Shown piece after piece: positions 1 to 7,314 of a DNA stretch of 16,181 bases (position 1 is its first letter; each line of letters opens with the position of its first letter). Location: the NCBI GenBank assembly GCA_006226265.1, contig SBHH01000125.1:1-16181 (forward strand), in the 5' to 3' direction. Origin of the DNA: Alphaproteobacteria bacterium (GTDB taxonomy: Bacteria > Pseudomonadota > Alphaproteobacteria > Sneathiellales > Sneathiellaceae). The notes under the pieces were generated by a model. That model ran no database searches and had not been told where the DNA came from. It saw only the letters and a list, made by a program, of their open reading frames with translations. Position numbers and translations under genes: made by a program.

Positions 1-517
1 GGCGGTTTCGAAGCACATCGTCGGTAATGACGATCCGCATGGCGAGCGGGCTAAAGCCGAGTTCTTTCAGGCTGATGTATTTCATGACTGCAAAATCGAC
101 GGAGGAGCCACCCTTGGTCAGAAACTCAAGCGGCGTTTCCCAGCGGCCATTGACCCTGTCGTCAGTAGTATGATCAGTGCTTTTCCAGTCGTTGAGGAAG
201 CGGTTGATTTCCTGCATTTGGATGCGCTTGTCCGAATGCTTGAGCTCGCTGATCTTGGCGCGCCAGAGCGTCATCTGCTGGCTTTTGCAATCCTCGATCC
301 GGATATCGCAGCGGCCCGCCGCGGATTTGAGCGCGGGAAAGCTTTTGACGACCCGCTGCCATTGCGGCAGGGCATCGAGGTTATCCGAGGAAATCTCCAG
401 CATATCGAACAGGCCATCCCGGTTCACACCCGCGACGGCGGATGTCCCGCTGGTGAGGGAGAGAAGGAGACCACCAAGCAGAAGGGCGGTAGGGCGCATA
501 TGGATAAAACGACGCAT
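1..517 (-). CDS. BTLCP-family (LapG-like) secreted protein with catalytic Cys lost; 3' end beyond window
   Basis: About 172 residues are visible, starting at an ATG (complement 515-517) that shares one base with the stop of the upstream HlyD gene (TGATG), so translation is probably coupled. Residues 1-29 look like a signal peptide (basic start, Leu/Gly-rich core, A-x-A end), giving a periplasmic protein. From about residue 52 it follows the LapG paralogue at 7159-6389: PQWQRVV matches PKWRKVI, and a Phe-Leu-Asn-Asp-Trp block matches the pre-catalytic helix. The catalytic loop that reads GDCEDYA in the paralogue reads GSSVDFA here, at residues 137-143. Ser139 replaces the nucleophilic Cys, and the flanking Asp and Glu, which bind calcium in Pseudomonas LapG, are Ser and Val. 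The following helix (VMKYISLKELGF) and the MRIVI strand are conserved, so the fold should be kept. The region of the catalytic His lies just off the left edge. I infer a pseudo-protease whose role is unknown; its operon position ties it to type I secretion. Confidence 0.8.
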   Translation of the reverse strand, partial: MRRFIHMRPTALLLGGLLLSLTSGTSAVAGVNRDGLFDMLEISSDNLDALPQWQRVVKSFPALKSAAGRCDIRIEDCKSQQMTLWRAKISELKHSDKRIQMQEINRFLNDWKSTDHTTDDRVNGRWETPLEFLTKGGSSVDFAVMKYISLKELGFSPLAMRIVITDDVLRNR

Positions 518-1845
518 CAGCGTTCCCTCAAGGCATTCTGGCGGGTTTTCAGGATCGGTTTCAGGATATAGTCCAGCACTGTTTTGTGACCGGTCAGGAT
601 ATCGACTGTCGCGATCATGCCGGGGATGATCGGGTAGGTATTGCCCCCGCGCTGAAGGAAGTTCTTGTCCGTCCGCACACTGATCTGGTAGTAGCTTTCG
701 CCGGTTTTCTCGTCGGTAATGGTATCGGCGCTGATCCGTTCCAGTTTCGCCGGAAGGCCGCCGTAGATCGAATAGTCATAGGCCGAGATTTTTACCGTCG
801 CTTCCTGTCCGGGGCGCACGAAGGCAATATCGGAGGGGCGGATGCGTGCCTCCACCAGTAGGGTATCGTCGATTGGCACAATCTCGATGATGTCCTGACC
901 CGGTTTCACGACACCGCCGATGGTCTGGATCTTGAGATCTTTCACCTCCCCGTCGACGGGGGAGCGGACGTCGGTCCGGGCGACCCGGTCCTCGACCCCA
1001 CGGATGGCTTGCCGCGCCGCTTCATATTCGGCGCGCATCTGGCTCAGGTTCTGGGCCGCCTCGCTCCGGAAGTTGAGTATCTTCTCCTCGATCCGTTGAT
1101 TGGCTTCTTTCAAGGCACCCTCAACCCTCGGCAGCGACAGCCTGGCGGCGGAAATTTTGCCTTCAAGGTCGTTGATCTCGCGCTGGAGTTTCAGAGCCTG
1201 CACTTTTGGCACGATGCCCTTGTCGACCAGCGGTTTGGTGATTTTCCATTCCTCGTTGGCGAGTTTGAGGCTGTCCTTGAGTTGTTTCAGCTGTCCCTTG
1301 ATTTCGGCGATTTCCTGGTCACGCTGCTGTGCCTGCTGACGTAGAATCTCGACCTGTGATTGCAGTTCGGCCTGGCGGGCGTTGTAGAGATTCTGCTCAT
1401 GTACGGTAATATCTTTCCGTTCGGCCAGCAGTTCGGGCGGGAAGGTGATCGCCTTGCCCGAAGATTCCGCTTTCAGCCGGGCAATCCGGCCCATCAAGTT
1501 GAGATAGTTCGATTCAATTTCATCCGCCCGCGCCCTAAAGCCGGTTGCGTCGATCCGGAGCAGGACCTGTCCCTTCTTTACAATATCTCCTTCGTGGACC
1601 AGAAGCTCGTCAAGAATACCGCCTTCAAGGTTCTGGATGATCTGCACCTGGCGGGACGGGACGACCTTGCCAGGCCCGCGTGTCACTTCATCCAGCACTG
1701 CATGATCCGCCCAGATATAGGCGACCACGAAAAAGGCGATTACGCCGAACATCAGAAGAAAAGTACGCGGATGCGGGCCCTGAATTTTTGCCGCCACGAC
1801 GTCGGAGGCGAAATCTGAATCCTTCCATTGCATATTTGAAGTCAT
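517..1845 (-). CDS. lapC: Type I secretion periplasmic adaptor, HlyD family (LapC-like)
   Basis: This 442-aa protein is the membrane-fusion subunit that would link the inner-membrane ABC exporter to a TolC-type channel. A short cytoplasmic N-terminus is followed by one membrane segment at about residues 28-46. A lipoyl half-motif follows at about 60-100 (GPGKVVPSRQVQIIQNLEGG, then EGDIVKKGQVLLRID). A long Glu/Lys/Gln-rich coiled-coil hairpin spans roughly 105-295. The second lipoyl half begins at DVRSPVDGEV, and a C-terminal beta-barrel domain ends with GMIATVDILTGHKTVLDYIL, a typical HlyD/LapC ending. The length is normal for the family. The ATG at 1843-1845 follows an AGGA Shine-Dalgarno, and the gene begins only 9 bp after the exporter stop. 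It overlaps the next gene by one base, so all three genes are probably one transcript. The family call is firm. The symbol lapC is by analogy to the Pseudomonas adhesin system, supported by the BTLCP genes nearby. Confidence 0.93.
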   Translation of the reverse strand: MTSNMQWKDSDFASDVVAAKIQGPHPRTFLLMFGVIAFFVVAYIWADHAVLDEVTRGPGKVVPSRQVQIIQNLEGGILDELLVHEGDIVKKGQVLLRIDATGFRARADEIESNYLNLMGRIARLKAESSGKAITFPPELLAERKDITVHEQNLYNARQAELQSQVEILRQQAQQRDQEIAEIKGQLKQLKDSLKLANEEWKITKPLVDKGIVPKVQALKLQREINDLEGKISAARLSLPRVEGALKEANQRIEEKILNFRSEAAQNLSQMRAEYEAARQAIRGVEDRVARTDVRSPVDGEVKDLKIQTIGGVVKPGQDIIEIVPIDDTLLVEARIRPSDIAFVRPGQEATVKISAYDYSIYGGLPAKLERISADTITDEKTGESYYQISVRTDKNFLQRGGNTYPIIPGMIATVDILTGHKTVLDYILKPILKTRQNALRER

Positions 1846-1854
1846 GTCAGATCC

Positions 1855-4239
1855 TCATGCTTTCCGAGGAGGCGTTGCCGGGCTGATTTGCGCACTCATC
1901 TTGCGGACCTGCGGCTGACTCATTTTCAGGATTTCATCACGTGGACCGTCGGCGGCGATCTTCCCGTTCCCGAGAACGATGATCCGGTCGACCAGCGAGA
2001 AAAGAGAGGTGCGGTGCGTCACCAGAAGGACCGTCTTGTTCTTCACATATTCTTGCATCCGTGCGATCAGGCGCCGTTCCGAATTGAGGTCCATGGCGCT
2101 GGTCGGTTCATCCAGCATCAGGATCGGCGGGTTCGGCAGGAAAGCCCGGGCAAGACCGATGCACTGCTTCTGCCCGCCCGACATGGTTGCGCCCTTTTCG
2201 CCGACATGCAGGTCATAGCCATGCGGATGACGGCTGATGAAATCATGTACGCCCGCAAGCTTCGCCGCGTTCAGGATCATTTCGTCATCGGCCTGCGGAT
2301 GGCCCATGGTGATGTTTTGCCGGACCGACGCCTGGAACAATGTGATGTCCTGCATGACGCTGCCGATGCTGCGGCGGATATCGGACGGGTCGATTTGGCG
2401 GATATCGGTGCCGTCGATCAGGACGGCGCCTTCATCCGGTTCATAGAGATTGATGAGAAGCCGCGAGATGGTCGTCTTGCCCGAGCCCACGGGGCCGATG
2501 ATGCCGACTTTCTCGCCCGCTCTGATCTTGAAGGAGACATTGTCGAGTGCCGGGATATTGGTGCCCGGATATTTGAAGGTAACATCTTTGAACTCGATAT
2601 TGCCCTGAATATTCGGCCGGCTGAGCTGTCGCTTGTCGGCACTCCGCTCGACAGGCAGAGCCATGATGTTGTTGAGGCCTTTCAATGCGACCATTGCCTG
2701 ATTCATGCGGGTCAGCAATCCGGCGATCTGACCCAAAGGCGCCATGGTGCGGCCTGTGAGGATCGTGCTGGCAATCAGCGCGCCGACGGTCATGGTGCTG
2801 TCCGGCTCGCTCATCTTGAGGACGCCGAAAACAACGACACAGACGGTTACCAGTTGCATCGCCGCGGCAGAGAGGTTGATGCCAAGCCCTGCGAAGAAGC
2901 GGGCCGCAACGCTCGTCTGTGCGGTCTTGCCGACGAAGCGCTCCCATTCCTTCTGCATATGCCCCTCTACCCCCATGCTTTTCACGGTATCGAGGGCGGA
3001 AATGGTCTCGATGATCACGCCATGCTTGAGTGAGGATTCCTCGGTCGTTTTGCTGACAGCGCGGCGCATCGGCCACTGCAGGATCAGTCCGATCAGGATG
3101 ACGATCGGGATCGCCATTGCCGGAACGATGACGATCTCGCCACCGATCAGATAAATGATGAAAAGGAATATACCGAGGAAGGGAAGATCGACCAGCGCTG
3201 TCACGGTGGCGGAGGTGAAGAACTCGCGCAAGGTCTCAAACTCTCGCAAATGATTGGCGAAAGCGCCTGCGCTTGCCGGGCGGGCTTTGATCTGGATGTT
3301 GAGGACCTGCTCGAAAATCCGGCTGGACAGCAGCACATCAGCCCGTTTGCCTGCGTTATCGACGAAATAGGCCCGCAAGGATTTCAACAGGAAATCGAAG
3401 CCGATCACCGTCACCACGCCGAGCGCCAGTACCCAGAGTGTTTCCAGTGCGTGGTTCGGCACCACGCGATCGTAAACGTTCATGATGAAAAGCGGGCTTG
3501 CAAGGGCAAAGCTGTTGATCAGAAAGGCGGCGACGACAACCTGCAGGTAAACCGGCCAGAACTGCCACATGGTGCCCCAGAACCAGGAACCCTTGCGCTT
3601 TTCCAGCGTTTCGTCCTTGTCGACGCGATGCCGGAAATTTGGCCGCACCAGAATGACATAGCCGTCATACATGGCCTCCAGCTCTGCCATCGGGATGCGG
3701 GCCATGCCTTCGCCGGTTTCCGGAAAGATAACCTTGGCCTGTCCCTCTTCGCGGGCGAGCAGGACGCAGGCGCTCCGGTTCTTAAGAAGGATCACGGCGG
3801 GCAGTACCATGTCCGGCACCCTGTCGAGGCGTCGGTTGGAAATGCGGGCGCTGATTCCTACCCGTTCGGCGGCGCGCACAAACAGGCGCGGCGTCAGGCG
3901 GTTATCTTCAAGCGGCAGGCCGTAGATAAGCGCATCGGGCGTGCGCGGATCGTCGAAAAGCTTGGTAATGGCGGTAAGACAGCCAAGCAGGCTGTCCTGA
4001 TCGGCGCGTGTCACGTCGGAAAGATCGACCTGCCAGGAGGCGGGCTCCGGCGTCCCTTCCGTGGTCCTGGCCTCCCGCGCGAGCAACGCTGCGGTCACAG
4101 CATCGGCGGTCAGGATCTTCGGGTCTTGCTGCTTCTGCTCTCCATCCTGCGGGGCGAACAGGCTTTCGGCCTCTTTCAGGCCGAGACCTCCGGCTTCGGT
4201 CGAGTTGTCGCCCTCGGGGTTTTGTTTCTTGCGCGCCAT
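1855..4239 (-). CDS. lapB: Type I secretion ABC exporter with C39-like domain (LapB-like)
   Basis: This inner-membrane exporter, 794 aa from the ATG at 4237-4239, would energise secretion of a large RTX or adhesin-type substrate. The reading frame continues upstream to a TTG at 4311. I prefer the ATG (MARKKQ) because GGAAAGAG lies just before it and the upstream residues match nothing I recognise. Residues about 70-205 form a C39-peptidase-like domain of the LapB kind (LLGCLTAITKLF, GLPLEDNRLTPRLF, LPAVILLKN). It lacks the catalytic His, so it should recruit substrate without cleaving it. Six membrane helices lie in about 225-520. The nucleotide-binding domain has Walker A GPVGSGKT (582-589), a Q-loop Gln near 630, the signature MSGGQ (686-690, Met in place of the usual Leu), Walker B ILMLDE (706-711) and the H-loop His near 742. 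It is the first gene of the operon with the HlyD adaptor and the pseudo-BTLCP protein. Confidence 0.93.
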   Translation of the reverse strand: MARKKQNPEGDNSTEAGGLGLKEAESLFAPQDGEQKQQDPKILTADAVTAALLAREARTTEGTPEPASWQVDLSDVTRADQDSLLGCLTAITKLFDDPRTPDALIYGLPLEDNRLTPRLFVRAAERVGISARISNRRLDRVPDMVLPAVILLKNRSACVLLAREEGQAKVIFPETGEGMARIPMAELEAMYDGYVILVRPNFRHRVDKDETLEKRKGSWFWGTMWQFWPVYLQVVVAAFLINSFALASPLFIMNVYDRVVPNHALETLWVLALGVVTVIGFDFLLKSLRAYFVDNAGKRADVLLSSRIFEQVLNIQIKARPASAGAFANHLREFETLREFFTSATVTALVDLPFLGIFLFIIYLIGGEIVIVPAMAIPIVILIGLILQWPMRRAVSKTTEESSLKHGVIIETISALDTVKSMGVEGHMQKEWERFVGKTAQTSVAARFFAGLGINLSAAAMQLVTVCVVVFGVLKMSEPDSTMTVGALIASTILTGRTMAPLGQIAGLLTRMNQAMVALKGLNNIMALPVERSADKRQLSRPNIQGNIEFKDVTFKYPGTNIPALDNVSFKIRAGEKVGIIGPVGSGKTTISRLLINLYEPDEGAVLIDGTDIRQIDPSDIRRSIGSVMQDITLFQASVRQNITMGHPQADDEMILNAAKLAGVHDFISRHPHGYDLHVGEKGATMSGGQKQCIGLARAFLPNPPILMLDEPTSAMDLNSERRLIARMQEYVKNKTVLLVTHRTSLFSLVDRIIVLGNGKIAADGPRDEILKMSQPQVRKMSAQISPATPPRKA

Positions 4240-4522
4240 TTTCTCTTTCCAGAAAGGGATATCCGGGTTTCCCGCTATCGGTTGACCACTTCTCCGGGGG
4301 TATCGAATCAAAATCCGATCATTCTGTAACCCCGATGGAAATCCTGTTTCCTCATACTGCTTACTCTTGTTCCGGCTGCTTTGTCAGGCCACCTCTTGCA
4401 AGGGAGACAGCCGGGAAATCCGTCCGGCCAGGTGAAATTTGTGTGTCCAGTCTGCAATTCAATGCCCATTTTGTGAAAAAGCGGTTAACAGTTTCGCAAA
4501 TTCGCAATTAAATCCAATATTT

Positions 4523-4542
4523 ATCCGGACCTGTCGCCGGAT
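4523..4542. repeat. Inverted repeat ATCCGG-N8-CCGGAT
   Basis: The two 6-bp arms (4523-4528 and 4537-4542) are perfect complements around an 8-base spacer. They lie 20 bp before the small ORF at 4562 and about 280 bp before the exporter start. No T-tract follows on the plus strand beyond TTTT-like sequence, so this is more likely a weak regulator-binding dyad than a terminator. The arms are short enough to occur by chance. Confidence 0.3.
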
Positions 4543-4561
4543 TTTCAGGGGAGGGAGAGCC

Positions 4562-4630
4562 ATGGCGGTGTTCAGGTTATCCAAGGCACCTGATTTTGTG
4601 GCATCCGGTCCTCCCTTCTCGCAAAATTAA
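4562..4630 (+). CDS. Possible small ORF (22 aa) with strong ribosome-binding site
   Basis: An ATG at 4562 opens 22 codons (MAVFRLSKAPDFVASGPPFS, then QN) before TAA at 4628-4630. The purine-rich run AGGGGAGGGAGAG ends 2 bases before the ATG and gives a strong Shine-Dalgarno match in a region where no other gene starts. The peptide has no recognisable motif. It could be a leader peptide, a small protein or chance. It lies in the gap between the exporter and channel genes, about 320 bp from the tolC start. I do not recognise it. Confidence 0.25.
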   Translation: MAVFRLSKAPDFVASGPPFSQN

Positions 4631-4909
4631 CCATAATTTGTCCGATGCCATCTGCCTAGAAGAAACCGGAACTTCCTCCTTATTTTCCCTGTTTTCAGGT
4701 ATTGGAATGATTAAAGCCCGGCGACTTTCGCATGTGCGGTTGTTGTATTTTTGTTACAGCTCAAGGGGAGCAATTGTAATTAATTTGTATGTCGACAGGT
4801 AAAAAGTTGATCTTGCGCAGGCAATTCGTTTAGTTTTCATAGCTAAATAAGGGACTTGGTTATATTTCTCCTGCAACCGGCACATTCTGCCCCTTGCGGG
4901 AGCGCCTTC

Positions 4910-4915
4910 TATAAT
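4910..4915 (+). promoter_or_regulatory. Probable -10 box (TATAAT) for the tolC-family gene
   Basis: A perfect TATAAT lies 32 bp before the ATG at 4948, which would give a 5' leader of roughly 25 nt. No good -35 exists at 17 bp. The nearest candidate, TTCTGC at 4885-4890, is 19 bp away, and a TTGCGG at 4894-4899 is only 10 bp away. Activator dependence is therefore possible. Confidence 0.4.
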
Positions 4916-4947
4916 GACGACACATTTAGTATTAGTGGGAGAGGGGC

Positions 4948-6294
4948 ATGCAGTTCGGTATGAGTGCGGGGAAGGCTAAAGGCCTGGTTTCCGCCAGCAT
5001 CCTGACCGCCGCATTCGGGAGTTTTCTGCTCATCGGCAGCGTACAGGCCGAAACCTTGAAAGAGGCTGTGCAGGAAACTGTCAAATCAAACCCGGAAATC
5101 GGCGAGGCTTCGGCAAACCGCAAGGCGGTCGACCAGGAACTTCGCCAGGCAAAAGGCCTCTACTACCCTTCGGTAGATCTGGCGGCCGGCGCCGGATGGG
5201 AGTGGACGGACACCGTCACCATTGATGATGAAGATCTTGGCCGGACCGAATCCAGCATCCTGGTTACCCAGACGTTATTCGACGGCGGCTTTCGCTCCTC
5301 CGAAGTGGATCGTCAGGAAGGCCGGGTCGACAGCGCCGCCTACCGGGTTCGTGAACGTTCCGAGGCGATTGCCCTTGATGCGGTGCGCGCCTATCTCGAT
5401 ACTCTCCGCAACATGGAAATCGTCAAGCTCGCCCGCGAGAATGTCGAAAAGCACCGCCGCACTCTTGGCGAGATCAAGGACCGGGTAAAAGCCGGGCAGA
5501 GCGGTGTCGGTGACGATCAGCAGGCTTCGGCCCGCCTGTCAGCAGCGGAAGATACGCTGGTCGAGACGCTCCGCACGCTCGATGATTCCGAAATTACCTT
5601 TGCACGGGTCGTCGGCTCCCAGCCAACCGACCTGCAGTTGCCGACCTTCGAAGACGGCGCGCTTCCGAAGAGCGTCGAAGATGTGGTCGCCATTGCGCTT
5701 GACAACAACCCGGATATCAAGTTTGCCTCTGCTGACATTCGTGCGTCTACCGCCGAAATTGAAGGGGCCAAGGCCAGCTACTATCCGACGATCAATCTGG
5801 AAGTCGGCGCTTCTGCCGACAACAATCTTGATGGTGTTCGCGGTCACAACGATGACTTCCTCGCCATGTTGCGAATGCGTTACAATCTCTATCGCGGCGG
5901 CATTGATGAGGGCCGCGAAAAGGAAGCCATCGCTCGCAAGTCAGAGTCCGAACAAAAGAAAATACGTTATCAGCGGCTGGTCGAGGAAGAGGCCCGCCGG
6001 AGTTGGAGTACGCTTGCCCGCTCCCAGGCGCGTGCGGCTGTCCTTTCCGATCAGGTCGTCTCGAATGGCCAGGTAGCCTCGACCTACCGGCAGGAATTCG
6101 AAATCGGCCAGCGTGAATTGCTCGATCTTCTCGATGCGGACAATGAGCTCTTCAATTCCCGCACCTCACTGGTGACCGTGGAATATTCGGTTCTGTTTGC
6201 GAAATACCGTCTGCTTGCCACCATGGGCCGTCTGACGACAACGCTGGGCGTGATCCTGCCGGAAGAAGCCCGCCCCGGTCAAAAGGCGGGTTAA
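4948..6294 (+). CDS. tolC: TolC-family outer-membrane channel (LapE-like)
   Basis: This 448-aa outer-membrane channel protein should complete the type I secretion system with the LapB- and LapC-like proteins encoded on the other strand. Residues 1-34 form a signal peptide ending in VQA, and the mature protein opens with ETLKEAVQETVKSNPEI, the usual TolC repeat start. The two structural repeats are visible: YPSVDLAAGAGWEW with TLFDGGFRSSE in the first half, and YYPTINLEVGASADNN with YNLYRGGIDEGRE in the second. Long helical stretches follow each, ending with the typical FEIGQRELLDLLDADNELFN block. The length is normal. The ATG at 4948 directly follows GGGAGAGGGGC; a second in-frame ATG at 4960 is less well placed. 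The gene is monocistronic and is followed by a strong terminator at 6327-6362. Family assignment is firm. The partnership with lapB and lapC is inferred from position. Confidence 0.93.
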   Translation: MQFGMSAGKAKGLVSASILTAAFGSFLLIGSVQAETLKEAVQETVKSNPEIGEASANRKAVDQELRQAKGLYYPSVDLAAGAGWEWTDTVTIDDEDLGRTESSILVTQTLFDGGFRSSEVDRQEGRVDSAAYRVRERSEAIALDAVRAYLDTLRNMEIVKLARENVEKHRRTLGEIKDRVKAGQSGVGDDQQASARLSAAEDTLVETLRTLDDSEITFARVVGSQPTDLQLPTFEDGALPKSVEDVVAIALDNNPDIKFASADIRASTAEIEGAKASYYPTINLEVGASADNNLDGVRGHNDDFLAMLRMRYNLYRGGIDEGREKEAIARKSESEQKKIRYQRLVEEEARRSWSTLARSQARAAVLSDQVVSNGQVASTYRQEFEIGQRELLDLLDADNELFNSRTSLVTVEYSVLFAKYRLLATMGRLTTTLGVILPEEARPGQKAG

Positions 6295-6326
6295 GACCCG
6301 TAAAGGCCGATAATTTTCCTGATTTG

Positions 6327-6362
6327 AAAGAGCCGGGGGCGGAGAAGCTTCCGGCTTTTTTT
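6327..6362 (+). terminator. Rho-independent terminator after the tolC gene
   Basis: The stem AGCCGG (6331-6336) pairs with CCGGCT (6351-6356) across a GC-rich loop and is extended by flanking A/T pairs. It is followed by a run of seven T beginning at 6356. It sits 33 bp after the stop codon. On the opposite strand the T-tract is poor, so it probably acts mainly on tolC, although it also lies 27 bp past the end of the convergent lapG-like gene. Confidence 0.85.
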
Positions 6363-6388
6363 ATGGCCCCATTTGGAGGGGCAGCGAA

Positions 6389-7159
6389 TTATTCTGCCGA
6401 TCCTGTACCGCTGCCTTGGGCGACGCTGGCTTGCGGGCGCGGATGATGGCGCCACCAGCCAAGCTCGTTCACCGAATAGATTGGCCGGTAGTGAAGGATA
6501 CGCCTTGCATCGACCACCTGGCCGATCTGATTGTCGAGGATCAGGCTTCTGCCCTTGTAATGCACCGCCAAAATGGCATGGGCGATGCCGAGGTTCAGGT
6601 CCTGCAGAACCACGATCCGCATGTCTTCCGCCGGCCAGCCAAGGGCACGGAGCGTGAAGTATTTGGCGATGGCATAATCCTCGCAATCGCCGAAGCGGGC
6701 AAAGAACTCTTTCGGAATTTCCCAGTAATCCTTCACGCCCCAGTTAATCGGGTCGAGGATATAGCGGAACAGGTTCATATGCCGGTTGACCTTTTTGAGC
6801 TGTTCGTCTTTTGGAAGCTTCTTCCAGTCCCCCAGCAGTGCTTCCCATTTCTGATAGGCGCAGCGGTTATAGACATTGGCAACGCAAGGTCCGGGTTCGT
6901 CCTTGTAATGGCGGATTACCTTGCGCCATTTCGGAAAGGGTTTCAGGCCGGAGTAGGGCGTTTCCAGCGAATTGAACAGGCCGGGTTTGTCGGATGGCGC
7001 CGCCGGAGCCATGCCGGGAAGAGCAAAAAGACCGCTGAGAAACAGCAGGAGCACAGCTAGCCCCTGTCTTCTCCATCCTGTCCGAAATTGCAGTTTCACG
7101 CGTTCCGCCCGCCTTTTTCGCCGCTTGTTCGCGCGGCCCTTCTGTTGAAGATAGGTCAC
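6389..7159 (-). CDS. lapG: LapG-like periplasmic cysteine proteinase (BTLCP, transglutaminase-like)
   Basis: A secreted protease of the family that cleaves the N-terminal region of type-I-secreted adhesins to release them from the cell. The triad is complete: Cys159 in the GDCEDYA loop, His194 in GIAHAILAV and Asp209 in LILDNQ (numbering from the GTG at 7159). The Asp and Glu beside the Cys, which bind calcium in LapG, are also kept. The hydrophobic stretch LAVLLLFLSGLFALPGMAPA marks a signal peptide. No ATG precedes it. The reading frame starts at GTG 7159, but a second GTG at 7099 gives a more ordinary signal peptide and a 236-aa protein. Neither has a good Shine-Dalgarno, so the start is open. 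The length fits LapG. The gene is divergent from the degenerate HD-GYP sensor (155 bp gap) and convergent with tolC. Known LapG is held by the c-di-GMP receptor LapD; no LapD is seen here. Confidence 0.88.
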   Translation of the reverse strand: MTYLQQKGRANKRRKRRAERVKLQFRTGWRRQGLAVLLLFLSGLFALPGMAPAAPSDKPGLFNSLETPYSGLKPFPKWRKVIRHYKDEPGPCVANVYNRCAYQKWEALLGDWKKLPKDEQLKKVNRHMNLFRYILDPINWGVKDYWEIPKEFFARFGDCEDYAIAKYFTLRALGWPAEDMRIVVLQDLNLGIAHAILAVHYKGRSLILDNQIGQVVDARRILHYRPIYSVNELGWWRHHPRPQASVAQGSGTGSAE

Positions 7160-7177
7160 ATTATGGACAACAAATGA

Positions 7178-7192
7178 TTAACAAACGTTAAC
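7178..7192. promoter_or_regulatory. CtrA-like motif TTAA-N6-TTAAC (one base short of consensus)
   Basis: TTAA at 7178 and TTAAC at 7188 are separated by six bases, whereas the alphaproteobacterial CtrA consensus has seven. The same bases form a perfect dyad, TTAAC-N4-GTTAA. It lies about 20-33 bp upstream of the lapG-like gene, in the shared control region with the HD-GYP gene, where CtrA-type cell-cycle control would be plausible. The wrong spacing keeps this tentative. Confidence 0.25.
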
Positions 7193-7197
7193 ACCAG

Positions 7198-7306
7198 CCG
7201 GTAATATATTGTATGAAAGCTGCTTTCTGGCGTAGGCTGCCAGCGGAATTTACCTATTCTAAAGGGTTCGTGCCGCATCCTGATGGCATGTGAAATATAT
7301 TACCGG
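7198..7306. repeat. Perfect 13-bp inverted repeat spanning the HD-GYP gene leader
   Basis: CCGGTAATATATT at 7198-7210 and its exact reverse complement AATATATTACCGG at 7294-7306 are separated by 83 bp. The right arm ends 8 bp before the ATG at 7315, so it covers the ribosome-binding area. Each arm also contains the self-palindrome AATATATT. Possible roles are a pair of operators for one regulator bridging the promoter by looping, or, if transcription starts upstream of 7198, an RNA stem that hides the translation start. A 13-bp perfect match in 109 bp is unlikely to be chance. Confidence 0.65.
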
Positions 7307-7314
7307 GGCCGGGC

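Larger units (their letters stand above)
4240..4947. other. 708-bp divergent intergenic region between lapB and the tolC gene
   Basis: This is the longest gap in the window and is more AT-rich than the flanking genes. It must hold promoters for both the minus-strand exporter operon and the plus-strand TolC gene. Visible elements are a TATAAT box close to the tolC start, an 8-bp tandem repeat (TTCGCAAA then TTCGCAAT) at 4493-4508 with a related TCGCAAAATTAA at 4618-4629, a small dyad at 4523-4542, and a 22-codon ORF with a strong Shine-Dalgarno at 4562-4630. I see no RNA gene or riboswitch that I can name. No convincing -35/-10 pair for the exporter operon could be picked by eye. Confidence 0.6.

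Noticed and set aside
1888..3033. Long plus-strand ORF (381 codons) across the exporter gene
   Set aside because: It is antisense to lapB, whose Walker and membrane motifs are unambiguous. The antisense protein is His/Arg/Asp-rich with no domain, as expected for a GC-rich shadow frame.
4240..4311. Extended N-terminus of the exporter from the TTG at 4311
   Set aside because: The start would be TTG without a clear ribosome-binding site, the 24 extra residues resemble no exporter, and an ATG with a purine-rich leader exists at 4239.
3250..4329. Plus-strand ORF of 359 codons opposite the N-terminal half of the exporter
   Set aside because: Same reasoning: no motifs, poor start, and the opposite strand is a confirmed transporter.
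4894..4915. TTGCGG plus TATAAT as a sigma-70 promoter for tolC
   Set aside because: Only 10 bp separate the elements, which is too short. Only the -10 box is kept as a candidate.
7227..7243. CTGGC-N7-GCCAG dyad as a sigma-54 promoter or operator
   Set aside because: GG and GC are not at the -24/-12 spacing needed for sigma-54, and five-base arms are too short to claim an operator beside the much stronger 13-bp repeat.
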